A DNA stretch of 64,000 bases from Rubrivivax gelatinosus IL144 (GTDB lineage Bacteria; Pseudomonadota; Gammaproteobacteria; Burkholderiales; Burkholderiaceae_C): assembly GCF_000284255.1 (NCBI RefSeq), contig NC_017075.1:2852001-2916000 (forward strand), read 5' to 3'. The notes beneath the pieces were generated by a model. The model saw only the letters and a list, made by a program, of their open reading frames with translations, was not told the DNA's origin and did not search any database. The position numbers and the translations under genes were made by a program. This document shows, in pieces, positions 18,141 to 28,225 of the stretch; position 1 is the stretch's first letter, and each line of letters begins with the position of its first letter.

Positions 18141-18686
18141 ATGAACGCGAATCCGAACACCCCCGAGACCCCGTCCCCCGAGGCCGCCGAAGCGGCTGCC
18201 GCCGCGCAGGCGAGCGAGGCCGTGCCGAGCGCCGAGGCGCGCCTGGCAGAGCTCGAGGCCAAACACGCCGAGGTCGCCGACGCCTACCTGCGCGCCAAGG
18301 CCGAGACCGAGAACATCCGCCGCCGCGCCGAGGAGGAACTGGCCAAGGCGCGCAAGTTCGCCGTCGAGGCCTTCGCCGAGAGCATGCTGCCGGTCAAGGA
18401 CAGCCTGGAAGCCGCGATCGCGATCCAGAACGCGACGCCCGAGCAGCTGCTCGAGGGCACGCACGCGACGCTGCGCCAGCTGACCCAGGCGCTGGAGCGC
18501 AACAAGGTCGTGCAGATCGCGCCGCCGGCGGGCACCAAGTTCGACCCGCACCAGCACCAGGCGATCAGCATGGTGCCGGCCGACCAGGAAGCCAACACCG
18601 TCGTCGCGGTGCTGCAGAAGGGCTACCTGATCGCCGACCGCGTGCTGCGCCCGGCGCTCGTCACGGTCGCCGCACCGAAGTCCTGA
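18141..18686 (+). CDS. grpE: Nucleotide exchange factor GrpE
   Basis: Releases ADP from DnaK in the Hsp70 chaperone cycle. 181 residues from ATG 18141; an in-frame ATG at 18102 would add 13 residues but lies upstream of the inferred heat-shock transcription start. Ala/Glu/Pro-rich disordered N-terminus, a long coiled-coil helix (about 35-75, [19 protein letters not shown]), then the beta domain with [10 protein letters not shown] and the C-terminal [16 protein letters not shown]. dnaK follows after 82 bp with its own heat-shock-type promoter. No hrcA or CIRCE element is nearby. Confidence 0.96.
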   Translation: MNANPNTPETPSPEAAEAAAAAQASEAVPSAEARLAELEAKHAEVADAYLRAKAETENIRRRAEEELAKARKFAVEAFAESMLPVKDSLEAAIAIQNATPEQLLEGTHATLRQLTQALERNKVVQIAPPAGTKFDPHQHQAISMVPADQEANTVVAVLQKGYLIADRVLRPALVTVAAPKS

Positions 18687-18704
18687 ACACCCTGCACGAG
18701 CGGG

Positions 18705-18732
18705 CTTGAAAGCCGGCCCGGCAACCACAACT
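18705..18732 (+). promoter_or_regulatory. Sigma-32-like heat-shock promoter of dnaK
   Basis: CTTGAAA (18705-18711), 13 bp, then CCACAACT (18725-18732). It has the same -35, spacing and nearly the same -10 as the element before grpE, so the two support each other. The dnaK ATG lies 36 bp downstream, preceded by AGGAG. Confidence 0.6.
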
Positions 18733-18768
18733 CCAAGACAACCGGAATCCAGATTTCAGGAGAACACC

Positions 18769-20706
<1,938 letters not shown>

Positions 20707-20828
20707 TCTTCCAGCGGCCGGGCGCAGCGCGTCCTGCCGTGATTTCCCGCCGCGTCCAGGCGTGCCGATCGACCCCGGCACCCCTGCGCGGCGTTTACGC
20801 TTGACGACTGGCTGTTCACGGCACCCCC

Positions 20829-21968
20829 ATGGCAAAGCGCGACTACTACGAAATCCTCGGCGTGGCGAAAAACGCCTCGGACGACGACATCAAGAAGGCC
20901 TATCGCAAACTGGCCATGAAGTACCACCCTGACCGCAATCAGGGTGACGAGGCGAAGAAGGCGGAAGAGAAGTTCAAGGAGGTCAAGGAGGCCTACGAGA
21001 TGCTCTCCGACGCGCAGAAGCGCGCCGCCTACGACCAGTACGGCCACGCCGGCGTCGACCCGAACATGGGCGGCCGCGGCGCGGGCCCGGAAGGCTTCGG
21101 CGGCTTCGCCGAGGCTTTCGGCGACATCTTCGGCGACATCTTCGGCGGCGCGGCCGGTGGCCGTCGCGGCGGCGGCCAGCAGGTCTACCGCGGCAGCGAC
21201 CTCAGCTACGCGATGGAGATCACGCTGGAGGAAGCCGCCGCCGGCAAGGAGACGCAGATCCGCATCCCGAGCTGGGAAGGCTGCGAGACCTGCCACGGCA
21301 GCGGCGCCAAACCCGGCACCAGCCCGAAGACCTGCCCGACCTGCTCCGGCTCGGGCACGGTGCATCTGCGCCAGGGCTTCTTCAGCATCCAGCAGAGCTG
21401 CCCGCACTGCCACGGCAGCGGCAAGATCATCCCCGAGCCCTGCCCCACCTGCGGCGGCGCAGGCAAGATCAAGCGCCAGAAGACGCTGGAGGTGAAGATC
21501 CCCGCCGGCATCAACGAAGGCATGCGCATCCGCTCCGCCGGCAACGGCGAGCCGGGCACCAACGGCGGCCCGCCGGGCGATCTCTACATCGAGATCCGCA
21601 TCAAGCCGCACGAGATCTTCGAGCGCGACGGCGACGACCTGCACTGCACCGTGCCGGTCGGCATGACCACCGCGGCGCTCGGCGGCACGATCGAGGTGCC
21701 GACGCTGGGCTCCAAGGCCGAGATCGAGCTGCCCGAGGGCACGCAGCACGGCAAGACCTTCCGCCTGCGCGGCAAGGGCATCAAGGGCATCCGCTCCAGC
21801 TACCCGGGCGACCTCTACGCGCACATCACGGTGGAGACCCCGGTCAAGCTGACCGAGCACCAGCGCAAGCTGCTGCGCGAACTCGAGGAGTCCTTCCGCA
21901 AGGGCGGCGACCGGCATTCGCCGAACGCGAAGAGCTGGACCGACCGTGTGAAAGACCTCTTTAAGTAG
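20829..21968 (+). CDS. dnaJ: Chaperone protein DnaJ (Hsp40)
   Basis: Co-chaperone that delivers substrates to DnaK and stimulates its ATPase. 379 residues, full length. J domain (1-70) with the HPDRN motif; a short Gly/Phe-rich region ([18 protein letters not shown]); four zinc-binding repeats [24 protein letters not shown] and CPTCGGAG; then the C-terminal substrate-binding domains. It closes the hslR-grpE-dnaK-dnaJ block. A perfect 9-bp hairpin follows the stop. Confidence 0.99.
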   Translation: MAKRDYYEILGVAKNASDDDIKKAYRKLAMKYHPDRNQGDEAKKAEEKFKEVKEAYEMLSDAQKRAAYDQYGHAGVDPNMGGRGAGPEGFGGFAEAFGDIFGDIFGGAAGGRRGGGQQVYRGSDLSYAMEITLEEAAAGKETQIRIPSWEGCETCHGSGAKPGTSPKTCPTCSGSGTVHLRQGFFSIQQSCPHCHGSGKIIPEPCPTCGGAGKIKRQKTLEVKIPAGINEGMRIRSAGNGEPGTNGGPPGDLYIEIRIKPHEIFERDGDDLHCTVPVGMTTAALGGTIEVPTLGSKAEIELPEGTQHGKTFRLRGKGIKGIRSSYPGDLYAHITVETPVKLTEHQRKLLRELEESFRKGGDRHSPNAKSWTDRVKDLFK

Positions 21969-21978
21969 AGGATTTCCC

Positions 21979-21999
21979 GCGGTGCGCGCTGCGCACCGC
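21979..21999 (+). terminator. Hairpin after dnaJ (possible terminator)
   Basis: GCGGTGCGC (21979-21987), loop GCT, GCGCACCGC (21991-21999), 10 bp after the dnaJ stop. The stem is strong but no T-run follows, so termination would be weak or Rho-assisted. Confidence 0.4.
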
Positions 22000-22123
22000 T
22001 CAAGTGCGCGGCGGCTTGACCGACAACAGGGTCAGAAATCGCCGCCATGACGACACGCCGCCCTGCCCTGCCCGACGCCCACCGCCCCGCGGCGGGCGCC
22101 GCCACGCCCTCGGGAGGCTGCCG

Positions 22124-23803
22124 ATGAGACTGGACCGCGACATCCACCTCAGCAAGGCGCTGGTCATCGACCCGAACCCGACCTCGCGCAGCATCCTCGT
22201 CGCCCAGCTGCGCGACTTCGGCATCGGCACCGTCGCCCAGTGCGGCCGCGTCGGCGACGCCCGCAGCCAGCTCGAGTCGCGCAGCTTCGACATCGTGCTG
22301 TGCGAGAACAACTTCGCCGGCAACGACGCCGCCGGGCAGCAGCTGCTCGACGATCTGCGGCGCCACCAGCTGCTGCCGCTGTCGACGGTGTTCATCATGA
22401 TCAGCAGCGAGGCGACCTACAACAAGGTCGCCGAGGCCGCCGAGTCGGCGCTGGACAGCTTCCTGATCAAGCCGCACACCGCCGCCGGGCTGGGCGACCG
22501 CATCCTGCACGCCCGGCGCCGCAAGAAGGTGCTCAAGGACATCTTCGAGGCCGTCGACGAGTCGCGCTTCGACGACGCGATCCAGCTGTGCCTCAAGCGC
22601 TTCGAGGACCGCGGCGAGTTCTGGCTCTTCGCCGCGCGCGTCGGCGCCGAGCTGCTGCTCAACCACGGCCGCCACCGCGAAGCCTGGGGCCTGTACGAGG
22701 CCGTGCTCAAGGCCCAGGCCCTGCCCTGGGCGCGACTGGGCGTGGCCCGTGCGCAGGTCGAGGCCAACGAGCCGGGCAAGGCGATGTCGACGCTGGAGGC
22801 GCTGACCGCCGACCAGCCGAACTTCGTCGACGCCTACGACGTGATGGGCCGCATCCACGTCGACCAAGGCAACCTCGACGAAGCCGCGGCCGTGTTCTTG
22901 CGCGCCGCGTCGCTGACGCCGGACTCGGTGACGCGGCTGCAGAAGGTCGGCATGCTGTCCTTCTACCTGGAGCGCTGGGACGACGCGCTGAAGGCGCTGG
23001 AACGCACGGTCGGCATCGGCATCTCGTCGAAGATGTTCGATCCGCAGACGCTGGTGCTGCTGGCCTTCCTGCGCTGGCGGCAGTCCGACTCCAAAGGCGT
23101 GCAGCGCTGCACCGAGAACCTGGAGCACCTGCTTTCGCGCAGCCCCGACAACCAGCGGTTGCGGCGCTTCGCCGCCGTCGTGCACGTGCTGGAACTGGCG
23201 CTGCGGCTGCAGCACAACGACGCGCTGCAGGCCGTCGCCGACCTGGCGCTGGAGGTGCGCGAAGCCTCGTTCGACGTCGAGGCGGCCTGCAACATGCTGT
23301 CGCTGCTGGCGCGCCTGGCCGAGGCCGGCTACACGATGGAGCAGGCTGGCGAGTGGATCGACGCCATCGGCCTGCGCCACTGCACCGCCAAGTCGCTGAC
23401 CGAACTGCTGGCGCGTGCCGCGGGCCCGCAGGCCGAGTTCGCCGAACGCATCCGCAACTGCCAGCACCGCGTGCTCGAAGTCTCCGAAGCGGCGATGGCC
23501 TTCAGCGTCGCCGGCGACCCGGGTTCGGCGGTGCGCACGCTGCTGGACAACGGCCGCGCCTCGCTCAACGGCAAGCTGATCGACACCGCGCGCCTGGTGC
23601 TGCAGCGCCACCACGAGAAGATCGACGGCGCCGACGAACTCCAGTCGACGATCGACGATCTGCGCCAGCGCTACTTCGCGCTGCCGACCAAGCTGCCGAT
23701 CGGCGACGGCCCGGGACGCAAGGCCGGCGGTCTGGCGCTGCGCGGCGCGGTCGCCAGCGCTCTGGGCGCCGAGCCCGAGCCGCCGGTCGCCGCGGCGGCC
23801 TGA
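22124..23803 (+). CDS. Receiver-like domain fused to TPR repeats
   Basis: 559-residue soluble protein. Residues about 10-135 have the CheY fold pattern, but the phospho-acceptor Asp is replaced by Glu (VLCENNF, E61). D16 and the K of FLIKP remain, so this is probably a constitutive or phosphorylation-independent pseudo-receiver. The rest is alpha-helical with several TPR-like repeats (for example WARLGVARAQVEANEPGKAM and FVDAYDVMGRIHVDQGNLDE), suggesting a protein-interaction scaffold. GGGAGG lies upstream of ATG 22124. TPR-containing response regulators of this type occur in Burkholderiales and Pseudomonas; the partner is unknown. Confidence 0.88.
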   Translation: MRLDRDIHLSKALVIDPNPTSRSILVAQLRDFGIGTVAQCGRVGDARSQLESRSFDIVLCENNFAGNDAAGQQLLDDLRRHQLLPLSTVFIMISSEATYNKVAEAAESALDSFLIKPHTAAGLGDRILHARRRKKVLKDIFEAVDESRFDDAIQLCLKRFEDRGEFWLFAARVGAELLLNHGRHREAWGLYEAVLKAQALPWARLGVARAQVEANEPGKAMSTLEALTADQPNFVDAYDVMGRIHVDQGNLDEAAAVFLRAASLTPDSVTRLQKVGMLSFYLERWDDALKALERTVGIGISSKMFDPQTLVLLAFLRWRQSDSKGVQRCTENLEHLLSRSPDNQRLRRFAAVVHVLELALRLQHNDALQAVADLALEVREASFDVEAACNMLSLLARLAEAGYTMEQAGEWIDAIGLRHCTAKSLTELLARAAGPQAEFAERIRNCQHRVLEVSEAAMAFSVAGDPGSAVRTLLDNGRASLNGKLIDTARLVLQRHHEKIDGADELQSTIDDLRQRYFALPTKLPIGDGPGRKAGGLALRGAVASALGAEPEPPVAAAA

Positions 23804-23805
23804 GT

Positions 23806-24813
23806 TCAGAACAGGCTGCCCTGCGGGCCTTGCGGCGGGCGGAACGCCGAGACGTCCAGCGCCTCGTGCCGGCGCTGCAAGCCGAGGCGATCGCAGGTCT
23901 TGCGCAATCGCTGGCGCAGCAGTTCGGCCCAGACGCCCTCGCCGCGCATGCGGCTGCCGAAACGCGGGTCGTTGTCGCGGCCGCCGCGCATCTCCTGCAC
24001 ACGCGCCATCACCCGCGCCGCGCGCTCCGGGAAGTGCTGCTCCAGCCAGTGCCGGAACAGCGGCGACAGCTCCGACGGCAGGCGCAGCACGATCGCGAAG
24101 GCGCGCACCGCGCCGGCTTCGTGCGCGGCTTGCAGCACGCGTTCGAGCTCGGGTTCGTTGACGAAGGGAATCAGCGGCGAGACGCTGACGCCCACCGGCA
24201 CGCCGGCTTGCGCGAGCGTGCGGATCGTGCGCAGCCGGCGTTCCGGCGAGGCCGCGCGCGGCTCCAGACGGCGCGCCAGCGCCGGGTCCAGCGTCGTCAG
24301 CGTGACGTCGACACAGGCCAGCCCGGCGGCGGCCATCGGTGCGATGAGGTCCAGGTCGCGCTCGACCAGCGCCGACTTGGTGATCAGCGAGAACGGGTGC
24401 CGCGTCTCGTGCAGCAGTTCCAGCACCGCACGCGTCAGACCCAGCCAGCGTTCGATCGGCTGGTAGGCGTCGGTGACGGTGCCGATGGCGATCGGCCGCG
24501 GCCGGTAGCCGGCGGCGCCCAGCGCGGCGCGCAGGCGCTCGGCGGCGTTGACCTTGGCCACCAGCCGGGTCTCGAAGTCCAGGCCGGGCGACCAGCCGAG
24601 ATAGGCGTGCGATGGCCGTGCATAGCAGTAGATGCAGCCGTGCTCGCAGCCGCGGTAAGGGTTCAGCGAGACCTCGAAGCCGATGTCCGGCGAGTCGTTC
24701 TCGCTCAGGATGCGGCCGGCGTGTTCCTCGACGACCTGGGTCGGCAGCGGCTGCGGCGCCTCGCCGGCCACGGCGTCCAGCGCCCCCCAGCCATCGTCGA
24801 AAGCCTCGCGCAC
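23806..24813 (-). CDS. PA0069-family radical SAM protein (SPL-like), SOS-type promoter
   Basis: Radical SAM enzyme with the cluster motif CEHGCIYC (Cys 56, 60, 63 counted from GTG 24813), then the Rv2578c/PA0069-type core (ARPSHAYLGWSPGLDFETRL, then PIAIGTVTDAYQPIER). It is distantly related to spore photoproduct lyase; the substrate is unknown. The GTG start is only the first canonical codon: the family motif KGRGTTWAIAHRFE is encoded just upstream in frame, as is a Pro-rich stretch reaching back to a TAA, with no ATG, GTG or TTG. Real initiation is therefore probably upstream, for example at CTG 24864. A LexA-type box lies before it. 335 residues as listed. Confidence 0.88.
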   Translation of the reverse strand: MREAFDDGWGALDAVAGEAPQPLPTQVVEEHAGRILSENDSPDIGFEVSLNPYRGCEHGCIYCYARPSHAYLGWSPGLDFETRLVAKVNAAERLRAALGAAGYRPRPIAIGTVTDAYQPIERWLGLTRAVLELLHETRHPFSLITKSALVERDLDLIAPMAAAGLACVDVTLTTLDPALARRLEPRAASPERRLRTIRTLAQAGVPVGVSVSPLIPFVNEPELERVLQAAHEAGAVRAFAIVLRLPSELSPLFRHWLEQHFPERAARVMARVQEMRGGRDNDPRFGSRMRGEGVWAELLRQRLRKTCDRLGLQRRHEALDVSAFRPPQGPQGSLF

Positions 24814-24928
24814 GTCGCGCTCGAAGCGGTGGGCGATCGCCCAGGTCGTGCCGCGTCCCTTCAGCGGGGCGTTCGCCGGCGTGTCCGGCGGCGCGGGGGG
24901 TGGGCGGAACGCTCGGGGTGGCGACGTG

Positions 24929-24944
24929 CTGTTGTTTTATACAG
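24929..24944 (-). promoter_or_regulatory. LexA-type SOS box
   Basis: On the minus strand CTGTATAAAACAACAG fits the CTGT-N8-ACAG rule exactly and matches the E. coli core at 12 of 16 positions. It overlaps a TATAAA -10-like element and precedes only the radical SAM gene; on the plus strand no gene follows. From memory, P. aeruginosa PA0069, the family's namesake, belongs to the LexA regulon, which would agree. Confidence 0.7.
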
Positions 24945-24966
24945 CATTGCGCAACCAAGGTAGGAA

Positions 24967-25058
24967 CGAGGCCTTCCGGCCTTGTACGTCGCGCCTCAGC
25001 CCTCGCGCGTGAAATCGCGCTCCGGCCTGAGTCAGGCGCGCGAGGCCTTCCGGCCTCG
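24967..25058. repeat. Structured intergenic region with two 18-bp palindromic repeats
   Basis: CGAGGCCTTCCGGCCTTG (24967-24984) and CGAGGCCTTCCGGCCTCG (25041-25058) are near-identical and self-complementary. Between them lie CGCGCCT and AGGCGCG arms and a GCGCG-TGAAAT-CGCGC stem-loop, so the whole stretch can fold into a multi-hairpin. It sits between the dnaB stop and the LexA box and may terminate the dnaB transcript, though there is no T-run. Confidence 0.6.
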
Positions 25059-25069
25059 CTCGTCCGGAC

Positions 25070-26479
25070 TCAGTACTCCGACGACATGGCGTCGGGGGCG
25101 AGGTTCTCGAACTTGGTCAGCGGCTTCAGGAAGGCCAGGCGCACGGTGCCGACCGGGCCGTTACGCTGCTTGCCGATGATGACTTCCGCGACGCCCGGGT
25201 CCTTGCTGTCCTTGTTGTAGTACTCGTCGCGGTAGATGAACATGATGATGTCCGCGTCCTGCTCGATGGCGCCCGACTCGCGCAAGTCGCTCATCATCGG
25301 CCGCTTGTCGGTCCGTGTTTCGACCGAGCGGTTGAGCTGCGACAGCGCGATCACCGGGCACTGCAGTTCCTTGGCCAGCGCCTTCAGGCCCCGCGAGATC
25401 TCGCCGATCTCGGTGGCGCGGTTCTCGCCGTTGCTGGCCGACGAGCCGCTCATCAGCTGCAGGTAGTCGATGACGATCAGCCCGAGCTGGCCGTACTGGC
25501 GCGCCATGCGGCGCGCGCGGGCGCGCAGTTCGGGCGCGGTCAGCGCCGGCGTCTCGTCGATGAAGAGCTGCACCTGGCCGAGCTTGTCGACGGCCTCGGT
25601 CAGGCGCTCCCATTCCTCGGTGCGCAAACGGCCGGTGCGCAGGTTCTGCTGGTCGATGCGGCCCAGCGAGCCGACCAGACGCAGCGCCAGCTGCGAGGCG
25701 CCCATTTCCATCGAGTACACGAGCACCGGCAGCCCCTCGGCGACGGCGACGTTCTCGGCGATGTTCAGCGCGAACGCGGTCTTGCCCATCGAGGGCCGCG
25801 CCGCGAGGATGATCAGGTCGCCCTTCTGCAGGCCCGCGGTCATGCGGTCCATGTCGAAGAAGCCGGTGCGCACGCCGGTCACTTCCTCGGCGCCGTTGTC
25901 GTGCAGTTCCTGCACGCGGTCGATCAGGTCGACGACCAGCTTGTCGATGCCCAGGAAACCCTGCTTCTGGCGCGAGCCTTCTTCGCCGATCTTGAAGATC
26001 TTGCCTTCGGCCTCGTCGAGGATGCTGCTGACCGGCCGGCCCTGCGGGTTGAAGGCGTTGGTGGCGATCTCGTCGCTGGCGGCGATCAGCTTTCGCAGGA
26101 TCGCGCGCTCGCGGACGATCTCGGCGTAGCGCCGCATGTTGGCCGCGCTCGGCACGCTCTGCGCCAGCGCGTTGAGATAGGCCAGGCCGCCGCAGTCCTC
26201 GGCCTTGCCCAGGCTCTGCAACTGCTCGAAGACGGTGATGACGTCGGCCGGCTTGCTCTGGTTCACCAGCGTCGAGATGGCGCTGAAGATCAGCTTGTGC
26301 TCGAAGCGGTAGAAGTCGCTGTCGGTCAGCAGGTCGGCGGCGCGGTCCCAGGACAGGTTGTCGATCAGCAGGCCGCCGAGCACGCTCTGCTCGGCTTCGT
26401 TCGAGTGCGGCGGCACGCGCAGGCGGGCGACCTCGTCGTCGGGAACGGAGGAACCTCGGGATTCGAACAGCGCGGACAT
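25070..26479 (-). CDS. dnaB: Replicative DNA helicase
   Basis: Hexameric 5'-3' helicase of the replisome. 469 residues from ATG 26479 (MSALFESRG). The N-terminal domain (PPHSNEAEQSVLGGLLID) binds primase. The C-terminal RecA-like domain has Walker A ARPSMGKTAFA with K233, then IVIDYLQLMSG and IALSQLNRSVETRTDKRPMM with the arginine-finger region. The C-terminus is typical (IIGKQRNGPVGTVRLAF). It lies downstream of rplI, separated by a strong terminator, so it should have its own promoter in the short gap at 26480-26551. Confidence 0.98.
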   Translation of the reverse strand: MSALFESRGSSVPDDEVARLRVPPHSNEAEQSVLGGLLIDNLSWDRAADLLTDSDFYRFEHKLIFSAISTLVNQSKPADVITVFEQLQSLGKAEDCGGLAYLNALAQSVPSAANMRRYAEIVRERAILRKLIAASDEIATNAFNPQGRPVSSILDEAEGKIFKIGEEGSRQKQGFLGIDKLVVDLIDRVQELHDNGAEEVTGVRTGFFDMDRMTAGLQKGDLIILAARPSMGKTAFALNIAENVAVAEGLPVLVYSMEMGASQLALRLVGSLGRIDQQNLRTGRLRTEEWERLTEAVDKLGQVQLFIDETPALTAPELRARARRMARQYGQLGLIVIDYLQLMSGSSASNGENRATEIGEISRGLKALAKELQCPVIALSQLNRSVETRTDKRPMMSDLRESGAIEQDADIIMFIYRDEYYNKDSKDPGVAEVIIGKQRNGPVGTVRLAFLKPLTKFENLAPDAMSSEY

Positions 26480-26485
26480 CGGATC

Positions 26486-26506
26486 TGTGGGCAAGTCTGT
26501 GGACAG
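26486..26506 (-). promoter_or_regulatory. Two DnaA-box-like 9-mers at the dnaB start
   Basis: On the minus strand CTGTCCACA and TTGCCCACA each match TTATCCACA at 7 of 9 positions, in the same orientation and 12 bp apart, 7-27 bp before the dnaB ATG. This could indicate DnaA-linked control of dnaB. Such partial matches can arise by chance. Confidence 0.25.
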
Positions 26507-26551
26507 CCTGGGGGCCGCCGGGGGACGGCCGGGGGACAACTCTGGAAGCCC

Positions 26552-26587
26552 AAAAAGAAGAAGGCCGGCGAGAGGCCGGCCTTCTTC
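26552..26587 (-). terminator. Intrinsic terminator of the rpsF-priB-rpsR-rplI operon
   Basis: A perfect 13-bp stem (26557-26569 with 26575-26587) with loop GAGAG is followed on the minus strand by TTTTT. It starts 26 bp after the rplI stop. Confidence 0.9.
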
Positions 26588-26613
26588 AGAAGGGTGGACG
26601 AAGCGTAGGCGCT

Positions 26614-27066
26614 TCAGTCGGCTTGCGCAACCACCTGGACGGTGAGCTCGACGACGACGTCGCCGTGCGGGGCCACCGACACCGGGTGCTCGCCGACGGT
26701 CTTCAGCGGACCGTTGGGCATGCGCACCTGCGATTTCTGCACCGCCTTGCCGGCTTGCGTCAGCGCGTCGGCGATGTCGGCGTTGGTCACCGAGCCGAAC
26801 AGACGGCCGTCGACACCGGCCTTCTGGACGATGCGCACGGTGCTGCCGGCGAGTTGCTCGCCCAGGGCCTGGGCGGCAGCGAGCTTGGCGGCCGCGGCCT
26901 TTTCCAGTTCGGCACGGCGCTCGGCGAACTCCTTGATCGCGACGTCGGTCGCGCGGCGCGCGAGCTTGGTCGGGATCAGGAAGTTGCGGGCGTAGCCGTC
27001 CTTGACCTTGACGATGTCGCCGAGGTTGCCGAGCTTGGCGACCTTTTCGAGAAGGATCACTTGCAT
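26614..27066 (-). CDS. rplI: 50S ribosomal protein L9
   Basis: 150 residues, standard length. The N-terminal RNA-binding domain ([20 protein letters not shown], then GYARNFLIP), a long connecting helix rich in Ala, Glu and Lys, and a C-terminal domain ([14 protein letters not shown]). Last gene of the rpsF operon, followed by a strong terminator; rpsR ends 11 bp upstream of its start. Confidence 0.98.
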   Translation of the reverse strand: MQVILLEKVAKLGNLGDIVKVKDGYARNFLIPTKLARRATDVAIKEFAERRAELEKAAAAKLAAAQALGEQLAGSTVRIVQKAGVDGRLFGSVTNADIADALTQAGKAVQKSQVRMPNGPLKTVGEHPVSVAPHGDVVVELTVQVVAQAD

Positions 27067-27077
27067 GTTGTCGCTCC

Positions 27078-27368
27078 TCAGACCTTGTGTTGGTCGGAGT
27101 ACGGCAGCAGCGCCAGGTAGCGGGCGCGCTTGATGGCCGTGGTCAGCTGGCGTTGGTAGAACGCGCGCGTGCCCGTCAGGCGAGCCGGCGTGATCTTGCC
27201 GTTCTCGCTGATGAAGTCACGCAGCGTGTCGATTTCCTTGTAGTCGATCTCTTCGACGCCGGCGACGGTGAAGCGGCAGAAACGCTTGCGGCGGAACAGG
27301 AGCGACTGGGTGTTGCGCTTCGGACGCTTGTCCTTCGAGAAGCGACCCTTGCCACGGGGGGGAGCCAT
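27078..27368 (-). CDS. rpsR: 30S ribosomal protein S18
   Basis: 96 residues. The basic N-terminus ([20 protein letters not shown]) is followed by the conserved core [20 protein letters not shown] and [20 protein letters not shown]. It binds 16S rRNA with S6, encoded two genes upstream. Preceded by AGGAG and flanked by priB and rplI. Confidence 0.98.
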   Translation of the reverse strand: MAPPRGKGRFSKDKRPKRNTQSLLFRRKRFCRFTVAGVEEIDYKEIDTLRDFISENGKITPARLTGTRAFYQRQLTTAIKRARYLALLPYSDQHKV

Positions 27369-27413
27369 AAGACCTCCTGGGAATGCTGAAAACTATCCGG
27401 AACAGTGGACCGG

Positions 27414-27707
27414 TCAGCCTTTGGGGGCGACCGACGTGATGTGGAACCGCATGCCGCGTCCGTTGCGCAGGGCTGCCAGGAAGCCGCCGAATTCGGCGTC
27501 GCTGCCCAGCGCCAGCTTGGCCAGCACCGCGGTGATGTCCGCCCCGATCGCCAGCGCCCGGATCTCCAGGGAGACCTTGCGCGGACCGCCGTTCTCGACG
27601 ACCTCGGACTCGTGCTTCAAGCTCAGGTCCAGGGCCGGAAGGCCGGCGGGGGTGTACCGCAGTGCGCCTCGCTCCACCAGTTGCGCCGAGAGAACCAGCC
27701 GGTTCAT
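27414..27707 (-). CDS. priB: Primosomal replication protein PriB
   Basis: Single-stranded-DNA-binding OB-fold protein that helps PriA reload the replisome at stalled forks. 97 residues from ATG 27707 (MNRLVLSAQLVERGAL); a GTG two codons earlier is possible. The block LDLSLKHESEVVENGGPRKV is family-typical. The position between rpsF and rpsR is the conserved place of priB in beta- and gammaproteobacteria. Confidence 0.93.
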   Translation of the reverse strand: MNRLVLSAQLVERGALRYTPAGLPALDLSLKHESEVVENGGPRKVSLEIRALAIGADITAVLAKLALGSDAEFGGFLAALRNGRGMRFHITSVAPKG

Positions 27708-27741
27708 CGACACCCCGCGGTGGCAGGCGCAGTCGTGCGCG

Positions 27742-28107
27742 TCAGGCCGAGGCCTCCTGCTGGCTGGCCTTGCGCGACTCTTCGCGCTCGACCGCCTTCA
27801 TCATGACCGACGGCGTCGTCTCGGCCTTTTCCTTGCGCACCGTCAGGTGGCGCAGGACGGCGTCGTTGAAGCGGAAGCCGGTCTCCAGCTCCTCGAGCAC
27901 GGTCTTCTCGCACTCGATGTTCAGGCACAGGTAGTGAGCCTTGGCGAGCTTCTGGATCATGTAGGCCAGCTGACGGCGGCCCCAGTCCTCGACCCGATGG
28001 ACCTTGCCGCCACCGGCGGTGACCAGGGTCTTGTAGCGTTCCAGCATCGCCGGAACCTGTTCGCTTTGATCCGGATGGATCAGCAGAACGATCTCGTAGT
28101 GACGCAT
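27742..28107 (-). CDS. rpsF: 30S ribosomal protein S6
   Basis: 121 residues. [22 protein letters not shown] start, then [18 protein letters not shown], the S18-binding surface, then a Glu/Ser-rich C-terminal tail. First gene of the operon rpsF-priB-rpsR-rplI. A perfect TATAAT lies about 80 bp upstream. Confidence 0.98.
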   Translation of the reverse strand: MRHYEIVLLIHPDQSEQVPAMLERYKTLVTAGGGKVHRVEDWGRRQLAYMIQKLAKAHYLCLNIECEKTVLEELETGFRFNDAVLRHLTVRKEKAETTPSVMMKAVEREESRKASQQEASA

Positions 28108-28189
28108 TGATTCTCCTCGTGGGTTTCCCGTTGCGGAAAGCCGCCCCGTAGCGTCTGGATCACGGGTGCGGCAAGGCGAAAAGCCGATG

Positions 28190-28217
28190 ATTATAGCCCG
28201 GAAAACGTGCTCCGGGC
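28190..28217 (-). promoter_or_regulatory. Promoter region of rpsF overlapping a hairpin
   Basis: On the minus strand TATAAT (28195-28190) is a perfect -10 for rpsF; the hexamer 17 bp upstream (TGCCCG) is a poor -35. The spacer is occupied by a perfect 7-bp hairpin, GCCCGGA/TCCGGGC (28196-28217), just after the stop of the upstream symporter gene, which may end that transcript. Confidence 0.5.
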
Positions 28218-28225
28218 ACTGCCGC

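Noticed and set aside
18691..18768. Search for a CIRCE element (HrcA operator) before grpE and dnaK
   Set aside because: No TTAGCACTC-N9-GAGTGCTAA-like inverted repeat is present; the sigma-32 pattern explains the region better.
20707..20828. CTTGACG before dnaJ as a third heat-shock promoter
   Set aside because: No CCCCAT-like box at a suitable distance; dnaJ is more likely cotranscribed with dnaK.
21815..24958. Minus-strand open frame of about 1047 codons
   Set aside because: Shadow of the plus-strand receiver-TPR gene and an off-frame reading of the radical SAM gene; low-complexity composition and no motif.
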